Notes under the pieces: generated by a model
What the model saw: only the letters and a program-made list of their open reading frames with translations
Databases searched by the model: none
What the model was told of the DNA's origin: nothing
Origin: Prevotella sp.
GTDB taxonomy: Bacteria > Bacteroidota > Bacteroidia > Bacteroidales > Bacteroidaceae
Length of the DNA: 64,000 nt
Direction of reading: 5' to 3'
Assembly: GCA_017960525.1 (NCBI GenBank)
Contig: JAGCZA010000145.1
Coordinates: 1 to 64,000 of the forward strand
Translations under genes and position numbers: made by a program
Part shown: piece by piece, positions 58,422 through 64,000 of the stretch
How the letters are laid out: the number at the start of each line of letters is the position of its first letter
How positions within the stretch are numbered: position 1 is the stretch's first letter

Positions 58422-59821
58422 CGTTTTGGCAACAAGATATACAAAGCGCGGCACACCAATGCCAGCAACACATAGCATGCGACGGTCTGTACTACTGAAG
58501 GGTGCAGGCCGTTGATGCTTGAATAGGGTAGGGAGGCGATGAACTGTAGAGCGTCGTTGAGCCGACCCACCAACCAAAGTAGTGGCGTGAAAGCTGGAGG
58601 AAAGACAAATGCAACCAACGCTCCGTAAAGAATAATTGTGGCAGCAGGCACAACGATGAAGTTGGTGAGCAGGAAGTAGGTGGGCAGACGCCCGAAGTGA
58701 TAGGCCACCAAGGGTGCCACGCCAAGCTGGGCACAGACCGACACACCTACTAATGCCCACGCCCAGCGAATCAATCGATGCCTTGGACACCACAACCTTT
58801 CGACAAGTGGTATGCCAACCAGGATGGAAGCCACAGCAGTAAATGACATCTGGAACCCTATGTCGAAGAGCGTGCCTGCGTCGGCCACAAGCATTGCAAT
58901 GGCCGCAAAGGCCAGTACATTGAGCGTGGGCAGACGGTGGCTGCGCACGGCAAAGATGGCATTGAGACTGAACATAGTGGCGGCACGGGTGACACTTGGC
59001 GAGAGACCCGTGAGGAAGGCAAATGCCCAGATATTGGACACAAGGACTAACTGCGAGAGCCAGAACCGACGCCGGCGCAGCGTGAGCCACGTAAGTAGTG
59101 CATAGACAATGCTTAAATGCAGACCGCTTAGGGCCAGAATATGCGAGGCACCGCTCACTGCGTAGGTGTCTCGCAGTTCAGATGAGAGGGCCGACTTGTC
59201 GCCGAGAGTCATAGCTGCCAGCACAGCGTACAGCGGCTCGTCAGCATTGGTGTCGCGGTAGGTGGCCAGCAGGCGGTGGCGCTGATGCAGGAACCATAGT
59301 CGCGTGCGCTCCCATCGCGACAGTTTCTGAAGGGCGTCACCACCGTAATTCCAGCTGGAGCTACGCACGAAAAACATATTTGATGCCCTCCCCTCCAGCT
59401 GGTGGTCAAGTGTCACTGTCAGAACATCGCCCAGCCTGACGTTGCGGCTGTGCCCATCTTTCAAAAGATAGCATCTGATAGTATTCCCTTCCGTTGGCAG
59501 AAACAGGTCGATGCCTATGGTGCGGGGCTTTTCTGCCGGTTCGCTCATCACAACGCCTTCTACCGTCTGCCCATTGTCGGCAGTCACGCCTCTGTCCGCC
59601 CATCGCAATTGCGCCAGCGTCATACCCAGCACCACGAAGCAGCCGCATACGGCAACACTTTGCACCACCGCCCATTTGTAACAAGCAATGGCCAGCATCA
59701 CCATAGACGCAAGAATGGTGACCAGCGGAAAAGTGGGCATCAGCCAATGTCCGGCCACGATGCCCAAAATGAGGCTCGCAGCAATGGGGAGCAGTGGCGC
59801 GGTGATATTTCTTGGGTACAA
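58418..59821 (-). CDS. comEC: ComEC/Rec2-type membrane protein without metallo-hydrolase domain
   Basis: 467 residues from a TTG at 59821 (LYPRNITAPLLPIAASLILG), 2 nt after the engB stop; the open frame to 59926 would lie inside engB in another frame. The N-terminal helices and DUF4131-type region (about 1-165) are followed by the Competence domain: YAVSGASHILALSGLHLSIV, TGLSPSVTRAATMFSLNAIF, and a series of helices up to LALVCRALYILLPKR. This is the channel for single-stranded DNA uptake. The C-terminal beta-lactamase-like nuclease domain of full-length ComEC is missing. The TTG start is inferred from spacing and the family N-terminus. Confidence 0.82.
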   Translation of the reverse strand: MYPRNITAPLLPIAASLILGIVAGHWLMPTFPLVTILASMVMLAIACYKWAVVQSVAVCGCFVVLGMTLAQLRWADRGVTADNGQTVEGVVMSEPAEKPRTIGIDLFLPTEGNTIRCYLLKDGHSRNVRLGDVLTVTLDHQLEGRASNMFFVRSSSWNYGGDALQKLSRWERTRLWFLHQRHRLLATYRDTNADEPLYAVLAAMTLGDKSALSSELRDTYAVSGASHILALSGLHLSIVYALLTWLTLRRRRFWLSQLVLVSNIWAFAFLTGLSPSVTRAATMFSLNAIFAVRSHRLPTLNVLAFAAIAMLVADAGTLFDIGFQMSFTAVASILVGIPLVERLWCPRHRLIRWAWALVGVSVCAQLGVAPLVAYHFGRLPTYFLLTNFIVVPAATIILYGALVAFVFPPAFTPLLWLVGRLNDALQFIASLPYSSINGLHPSVVQTVACYVLLALVCRALYILLPKR

Positions 59822-59823
59822 TT

Positions 59824-60423
59824 TTAGGCCAGTTCCTTGTTGATTTGCTCGATGTAGTTGAGCAGCTCCACACGCCCGTCGCGCTTTTCTGCCGAGGTGA
59901 TGAAGTGAGGCGGCAGCTCTTCCCACGTCTCCAGCATCTTCTGCTTGTAGGCCTCCACGTTTGCACGCACTTTGGCTGAGGAAAGCTTGTCAGCCTTGGT
60001 GAAGACGATGGAGAAAGGCACGCCCGACAGGCCAAGCCAGTTCATAAACTCCAGGTCGATGGCTTGTGGCTCCAGTCGGATGTCGATGAGCACGAAGACG
60101 TTTACTAGTTGCTCACGCTCCAGGATGTAGCCACGAATCATCTGGTCGAGGCGCTGCACTTCCTTCTTCGAGCGCTTGGCAAAGCCGTAACCGGGCAGGT
60201 CTACCAAATACCACTCCTTGTTTATAATAAAGTGATTGATGAGGAGGGTTTTTCCGGGGGTTGCCGATGTCTTTGCCAGCTTCTTGTTACAGCAAAGCAT
60301 ATTGATGAGACTCGATTTGCCCACGTTTGAGCGGCCTATGAAGGCATACTCAGGTTTTGTGTCTTTCGGACACATAGACACCATCGGTGAGGAAATGCTG
60401 AATTCAGCAGTCTTTATCTCCAT
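59824..60423 (-). CDS. engB: Ribosome-assembly GTPase EngB (YsxC/YihA)
   Basis: 199 residues from the ATG at 60423 ([20 protein letters not shown]). G1 is [16 protein letters not shown] (about 30-45), G2 ATPGKT, G3 [21 protein letters not shown]4 FTKADKL and G5 [10 protein letters not shown] are all present, the EngB pattern. The GTPase helps assemble the large ribosomal subunit. It starts 6 nt after the DUF4293 gene stop and ends 2 nt before comEC, so it belongs to the bamD operon. Confidence 0.96.
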   Translation of the reverse strand: MEIKTAEFSISSPMVSMCPKDTKPEYAFIGRSNVGKSSLINMLCCNKKLAKTSATPGKTLLINHFIINKEWYLVDLPGYGFAKRSKKEVQRLDQMIRGYILEREQLVNVFVLIDIRLEPQAIDLEFMNWLGLSGVPFSIVFTKADKLSSAKVRANVEAYKQKMLETWEELPPHFITSAEKRDGRVELLNYIEQINKELA

Positions 60424-60429
60424 CACTCT

Positions 60430-60789
60430 TTACCTGATGCGATCCAGGGAGCGGACCAGTTTTTCGTCCTTAAGAATAGCCTTGCTAGCCAGGAACCAGC
60501 AGAAGGTGGCTCCTAATGTGTAGCCAACAGACCATACGAGCGTGGAGGAAGGCACTTCGCCGGAATGATATACCGCGAGCAGGATGAGATTAACCACTCC
60601 GAGACCGCAAAGACAGCGGCAGAAGAGTGCCTGCTTCGGACGCTTCTTGTAAAGGAAAATGGTGCCAAGTGACACCAAAGCGGCCAGCACTCCCCCCACG
60701 ATGAGCGGGAGTGTTGGGGCCACAAAAGCAAACAAGCCCATGAACACGAATGCCACGAGCAGATAAATGGTTTGTATGCGCTGTATCAT
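60430..60789 (-). CDS. DUF4293 membrane protein
   Basis: 119 residues, four transmembrane helices (about 6-24, 28-46, 58-74, 85-103), beginning with the typical MIQRIQTIYLLVAFVFMGLF. DUF4293 is confined to Bacteroidota and usually sits next to the omega-like RNA polymerase subunit and bamD, as here; function is unknown. The start overlaps the omega-like gene by 4 nt. Confidence 0.88.
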   Translation of the reverse strand: MIQRIQTIYLLVAFVFMGLFAFVAPTLPLIVGGVLAALVSLGTIFLYKKRPKQALFCRCLCGLGVVNLILLAVYHSGEVPSSTLVWSVGYTLGATFCWFLASKAILKDEKLVRSLDRIR

Positions 60790-61124
60790 ACTTCGGCAGG
60801 CTGCTGTGCGGGCTGCTGTTCGCGCCAGTAGATTTTGTCTTCAATAAATTCCTGTGTGGCCAGCAGAGTGGGCTTCGGCAGTTTCTCGTAGTAGCGCGAA
60901 ATCTCTATTTGTTCGCGATTCTCAAACACCTCTTCGAGTGTGTCGTTGTATGAGGCGAACTCGGCCAGCTTCTTCGACAGGTCTTCCTTGATCTGTACTG
61001 AAATCTGGTTGGCCCGCTTTGCAATGATTGCCACAGACTCGTAGATGTTGCCTGTTTCTTCGCAGAGTTCCATAATGTTGCGCGTCACGGTGTTGATTGG
61101 CGCTTTCGATTTCTTGTAATCCAT
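60786..61124 (-). CDS. RNA polymerase omega-like (RpoZ/Rpb6-type) protein
   Basis: 112 residues. The conserved block NTVTRNIMELCEETGNIYES, VAIIAKRANQISVQIKEDLS is the Rpb6/omega core as found in Bacteroidota; the C-terminal extension (LPKPTLLATQEFIEDKIYWR) is acidic and Gln/Pro-rich. It should bind the beta-prime subunit and stabilise RNA polymerase. Its stop overlaps the DUF4293 start by 4 nt and it follows bamD by 6 nt. Confidence 0.88.
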   Translation of the reverse strand: MDYKKSKAPINTVTRNIMELCEETGNIYESVAIIAKRANQISVQIKEDLSKKLAEFASYNDTLEEVFENREQIEISRYYEKLPKPTLLATQEFIEDKIYWREQQPAQQPAEV

Positions 61125-61130
61125 ATTTCT

Positions 61131-61961
61131 TTAGGGGTTTAATGTCACTTTTTTGCACTTCTGGATGTATTTCTCGGCCAGCTCGCACTCTTTCGATTCT
61201 GGGTACTCGTTGAGGAAGCCGTAGCACTCGTCCTCGGCATCGCGGTAACGCTCAAGTTTGCGATCTTCGGTGCTGTTTTCTGCTAACTGGAACTTGCTCT
61301 TCATAATGAGCACCGAGAAGTCTTCGCGGTGTTTCGAGTCGGGGTATTTCTTCAGCGCGTTCTGTGCTACAATGATGCTCGACGAATAGTTGCTCTCGCT
61401 GTTCGAGTTGATGTTGCCAAAATAGCCGCCCAGGTTGTAATAGAGTTGTGCCGAGAGCAGTTCCTTTATTTCCAGCTTCTCTCTGAGTTGGAAGAGGTGG
61501 TCTGTAGCTTTCTCTGCCAATGGCGACTCTGGGTAGAGGTTGATGAAGTCTTGATAGGCGTTCATCGCTCCGATTGTGGGCGTCTGGTCCAACCGAGGTT
61601 CCGGCGCCCCCACGTAGAGTGACTCGCCCACGTAGAACATAGCCTGTTCGGCATAGAGGCCCCTGGGGTAAGTTTGGTGGTATTTCTTGAATGTTTCTGA
61701 AGCCGACTCGTAGTCGCGGTCCATATATTCCGCCATTGCGAGCATATAGAGTGACTCCTGTGCTTCTTCAGAGCCTTTCTTCATTGTGACGATGCCTCCC
61801 AGGAACGTGGCTGCCTGATTGGGTTTTCCCATTGCGAAACACTCCTTGGCGTACTCGTACCGATAGTTCATATCGGCATACTTGTACACCTTGTTAAACT
61901 CGCCTGCGCAACCACTCAGCAGTATGGCGAGAGAAGCCCATAATAATGCGCACTTTTTCAT
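61131..61961 (-). CDS. bamD: Outer-membrane assembly lipoprotein BamD
   Basis: 276 residues from the ATG at 61961 (MKKCALLWASLAILLSGCAG), a lipoprotein signal with lipobox LLSGC; a longer frame to 62024 crosses the promoter and is rejected. Five TPR-like helical pairs follow: NYRYEYAKECFAMGKPNQAA, YMLAMAEYMDRDYESASETF with YHQTYPRGLYAEQAMFYVGE and AMNAYQDFINLYPESPLAEK are typical of BamD. With BamA it inserts beta-barrel proteins in the outer membrane. It heads the minus-strand operon bamD, omega-like, DUF4293, engB, comEC and is divergent from uvrB. Confidence 0.93.
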   Translation of the reverse strand: MKKCALLWASLAILLSGCAGEFNKVYKYADMNYRYEYAKECFAMGKPNQAATFLGGIVTMKKGSEEAQESLYMLAMAEYMDRDYESASETFKKYHQTYPRGLYAEQAMFYVGESLYVGAPEPRLDQTPTIGAMNAYQDFINLYPESPLAEKATDHLFQLREKLEIKELLSAQLYYNLGGYFGNINSNSESNYSSSIIVAQNALKKYPDSKHREDFSVLIMKSKFQLAENSTEDRKLERYRDAEDECYGFLNEYPESKECELAEKYIQKCKKVTLNP

Positions 61962-61970
61962 TTCGGGTTG

Positions 61971-62001
61971 CAAAATTACGCATTTTCGGCTGAATGCCAA
62001 A
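61971..62001 (-). promoter_or_regulatory. bamD operon promoter
   Basis: On the minus strand TTTG (62001-61998), 19-bp spacer, TAATTTTG (61978-61971), 9 bp before the bamD start codon, so the leader is very short. Confidence 0.75.
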
Positions 62002-62052
62002 CTTTTCTGTACGTTTTTTGCCATTTATAACGTTTATTACCACAAAAATTTG

Positions 62053-62060
62053 TAATTTTG
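62053..62060 (+). promoter_or_regulatory. uvrB -7 promoter box
   Basis: TAATTTTG, only 8 bp before the ATG at 62069; the transcript would start almost at the start codon. No TTTG at the -33 distance (TTTA at 62033-62036 is too close). Confidence 0.5.
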
Positions 62061-62068
62061 CCGACGAA

Positions 62069-64000
62069 ATGAACTTCAAACTGTCATCACGATTCCAGCC
62101 CACGGGCGACCAGCCGGAGGCCATCCGCCAACTTACAGAGGGTGTCCTGAGGGGCGACCGCGCACAGGTGCTGCTGGGTGTCACTGGCTCCGGCAAGACG
62201 TTTACTATGGCCAATGTTATTGCCAACATCAACCGCCCCACGCTCATCCTCTCCCACAACAAGACACTGGCAGCCCAACTCTTTCAGGAGATGCGCGGCT
62301 TCTTCCCAGAGAACGCCGTCGACTACTACGTGAGTTACTACGACTACTACCAGCCCGAAGCCTACCTCCCTTCCACCGACACCTATATCGAGAAAGACTT
62401 GGCCATCAACGACGAGATTGACCGCCTGCGGCTGGCGGCTGTGAGCAATCTGCTTTCTGGAAGGCGTGATGTGGTGGTGGTTTCCAGCGTGTCGTGCATC
62501 TACGGTATGGGCAGCCCTAACGCGCTCTCCGACAATGTCATAGAAATCTGTCAGGGACAGCACATCGACCGCAACGCCCTGCTCCGCAAACTGGTGCAGT
62601 CGCTCTACGTGCGCAACGACCTGGCGCTGGAGCGCGGCAACTTCCGCGTGAAGGGCGATACGGTGGACATCTATATGGCCTACAGCGAAATGATTTTGCG
62701 CGTCACCTTCTGGGACGACGAAATCGACGCCATCGAGGAACTGGATCCTGTCACGTTGCAGCGTCTGGGCACATACGCTGACTATAAACTCTATCCTGCC
62801 AACCTCTTTATGACCACCGAGGAGCAGACGCATAAGGCCATCCGTATGATTCAGGACGACCTGGTGAAGCAGGTGGACTTCTTCCACGAACTGGGTGATG
62901 ACATCAAGGCACAGCGCATCAAGGAGCGTGTGGAGTACGATATGGAGATGATTAAGGAACTGGGCCATTGCTCTGGCATCGAGAACTACTCCCGCTACTT
63001 CGACGGGCGCCAGGCTGGCGAGCGGCCCTACTGCCTGCTCGACTTCTTCCCCAAGGACTTCCTGCTCTTCATCGATGAAAGTCACGTCAGTGTACCCCAA
63101 ATCGGGGCTATGTACGGAGGAGACCGCGCCCGCAAGACCAATCTGGTGGAGTACGGCTTCCGTCTGCCTGCCGCTTTCGACAATCGTCCGCTCACCTTCG
63201 AGGAGTTCCAGGAGAACACGGGCCAGACCATCTACGTCTCGGCTACGCCTGCCGATTTTGAGTTGCAACAGTCTGAGGGTGTGGTCGTTGAACAGTTGAT
63301 ACGTCCAACAGGGCTGCTTGACCCGGAGATAGAGGTGCGGCCCAGCGAGCACCAGATAGACGATTTGCTCGAAGAGATTCGTGTGCGTTCAGAACAGAAG
63401 GAGCGCGTGTTGGTGACAACGCTCACCAAGCGTATGGCCGAGGAGTTGTCGGAGTATCTGCTGGAGCATGGTGTGCAGACAGCCTATATCCATAGCGATG
63501 TGGCCACGCTCGACCGTGTGAAGATTCTGGAAGACCTGCGCAACGGTGTCTACGATGTGCTTGTGGGCGTCAATCTGCTGCGTGAGGGCCTCGACCTCCC
63601 GGAGGTGTCGCTCGTGGCTATCCTTGATGCCGACAAGGAAGGATTTTTGCGTAGCCGCCGCTCGCTGGTGCAGACCGCAGGCCGTGCAGCACGCAATGTG
63701 AACGGGCGCGTCATCATGTACGCAGACACCATCACCCGCTCTATGCAGGAGACCATCGACGAGACCAACCGCCGTCGCACCAAGCAGCTGCACTACAACG
63801 AGGAGCACGGTATCACTCCGACCCAGATAGTGAAGGCAGTTGGCGGTGAGTGGTCAGAGCTGAGAGGTGAGAGAATGGAGGTGAGAGGTGGCAAGTTGGA
63901 GACGGTGCCCATCACTTCTGGAATCGCTGCCGACCCCATTATTGAGCATCTAACCCGTCCGCAGATGGAGAAACTCATTGCCGAGACCACAAGGAGGATG
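62069..64000 (+). CDS. uvrB: Excinuclease ABC subunit B (3' end beyond the window)
   Basis: 644 codons are visible; UvrB is usually about 670-690, so a few dozen residues are missing. Start [20 protein letters not shown]. Walker A is [17 protein letters not shown], the beta-hairpin region is [20 protein letters not shown], then [20 protein letters not shown] with the DESH box, TRP-like [36 protein letters not shown] and [15 protein letters not shown] (motif VI). It verifies DNA damage in nucleotide excision repair with UvrA and UvrC. Residues about 593-611 are encoded by eight heptamers (63845-63900) just before the C-terminal UVR domain. Confidence 0.97.
   Translation, partial: MNFKLSSRFQPTGDQPEAIRQLTEGVLRGDRAQVLLGVTGSGKTFTMANVIANINRPTLILSHNKTLAAQLFQEMRGFFPENAVDYYVSYYDYYQPEAYLPSTDTYIEKDLAINDEIDRLRLAAVSNLLSGRRDVVVVSSVSCIYGMGSPNALSDNVIEICQGQHIDRNALLRKLVQSLYVRNDLALERGNFRVKGDTVDIYMAYSEMILRVTFWDDEIDAIEELDPVTLQRLGTYADYKLYPANLFMTTEEQTHKAIRMIQDDLVKQVDFFHELGDDIKAQRIKERVEYDMEMIKELGHCSGIENYSRYFDGRQAGERPYCLLDFFPKDFLLFIDESHVSVPQIGAMYGGDRARKTNLVEYGFRLPAAFDNRPLTFEEFQENTGQTIYVSATPADFELQQSEGVVVEQLIRPTGLLDPEIEVRPSEHQIDDLLEEIRVRSEQKERVLVTTLTKRMAEELSEYLLEHGVQTAYIHSDVATLDRVKILEDLRNGVYDVLVGVNLLREGLDLPEVSLVAILDADKEGFLRSRRSLVQTAGRAARNVNGRVIMYADTITRSMQETIDETNRRRTKQLHYNEEHGITPTQIVKAVGGEWSELRGERMEVRGGKLETVPITSGIAADPIIEHLTRPQMEKLIAETTRRM
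63845..63900. repeat. Eight heptamers inside uvrB
   Basis: GGTGAGT, GGTCAGA, GCTGAGA, GGTGAGA, GAATGGA, GGTGAGA, GGTGGCA, AGTTGGA, continuous 7-bp phase, in frame. The encoded stretch ([19 protein letters not shown]) is charged and lies in the linker before the UVR domain. Confidence 0.75.

Noticed and set aside
56754..59090. 778-codon minus-strand frame crossing the kinase-like gene and comEC
   Set aside because: It covers two well supported genes in another frame and has no domain.
1..64000. tRNA, rRNA or riboswitch
   Set aside because: No clover-leaf arms, conserved tRNA words or known aptamer cores were recognised; a covariance search was not possible here.

Overview
The window looks like a chromosomal segment of a Bacteroidota bacterium, most likely a Bacteroidales member near Prevotella. 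Many genes are preceded by the Bacteroidota promoter pattern TTTG-N19/20-TAnnTTTG, and Shine-Dalgarno sequences are mostly absent. The gene content fits as well: type III glutamine synthetase, the type IX secretion regulator PorX, a BspA-type leucine-rich repeat protein, dockerin-like secreted proteins, a membrane-spanning AraC-type sensor, a phosphate-selective-type porin, and the bamD / omega-like / DUF4293 string. I see no rRNA, tRNA, intact insertion sequence, prophage or CRISPR array, so this is mostly core chromosome.

Layout. 1-2.9 kb (minus): start of an ABC permease gene with a sigma-54-type promoter, then an NtrC-type kinase/regulator pair. 2.9-3.4 kb: decayed gene-poor DNA. 3.4-8.2 kb (plus): gyrB, sufS and a CotH-like protein. 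8.2-8.65 kb: two foldback elements. 8.65-12.7 kb: rnhB, a tRNA-dihydrouridine synthase and a one-component sensor/regulator. 13-17.9 kb: BspA-like protein and dnaE. 17.9-33.65 kb: a long plus-strand run with an RNR-related domain protein, folB, amidase, MCE protein, DUF1599, a DoxX-like protein, tpiA, SPOR protein, folE, an inositol-phosphatase-family enzyme, LptF/G, ribBA, recG, an Smr protein and a dockerin-bearing protein. 33.65-36.9 kb (minus): AlbA_2 protein, rodA, hicAB. 37-49.8 kb: glnA convergent with iorA, recQ, a C1 peptidase, a sodium symporter and a porin, then uxaB and a PP2C-like protein on plus. 49.8-58.4 kb: porX, an S41 peptidase, a HerA-like ATPase, RDD and NUDIX proteins, small secreted proteins and a kinase-like protein lacking its phospho-acceptor histidine. 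58.4-64 kb: comEC, engB, DUF4293, omega-like, bamD (minus) and divergent uvrB, which runs off the end.

Functional links. folE and folB are two steps of pterin/folate synthesis and ribBA draws on the same GTP pool. The amidase, SPOR protein, RodA, LptF/G, BamD and MCE protein are envelope functions. gyrB, dnaE, recG, recQ, rnhB and uvrB are replication/repair genes. The NtrC pair probably drives the adjacent ABC transporter operon through sigma-54.

Three things stand out. (1) A regulon-like circuit: 14-bp palindromes GTGCG-N4-CGCAC occur in pairs exactly 20 bp apart upstream of the sigma-54-type promoter of the ABC operon and upstream of the regulator gene. (2) Degenerate heptanucleotide tandem repeats of several families lie between genes and, without breaking the frame, inside conserved genes (sufS, dus, glnA, recQ, porX, uvrB). 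(3) Short palindromic units with 21- or 22-bp periods form arrays in intergenic DNA. Start codons were chosen by family alignment from memory, overlaps and promoter position; none was tested by search.
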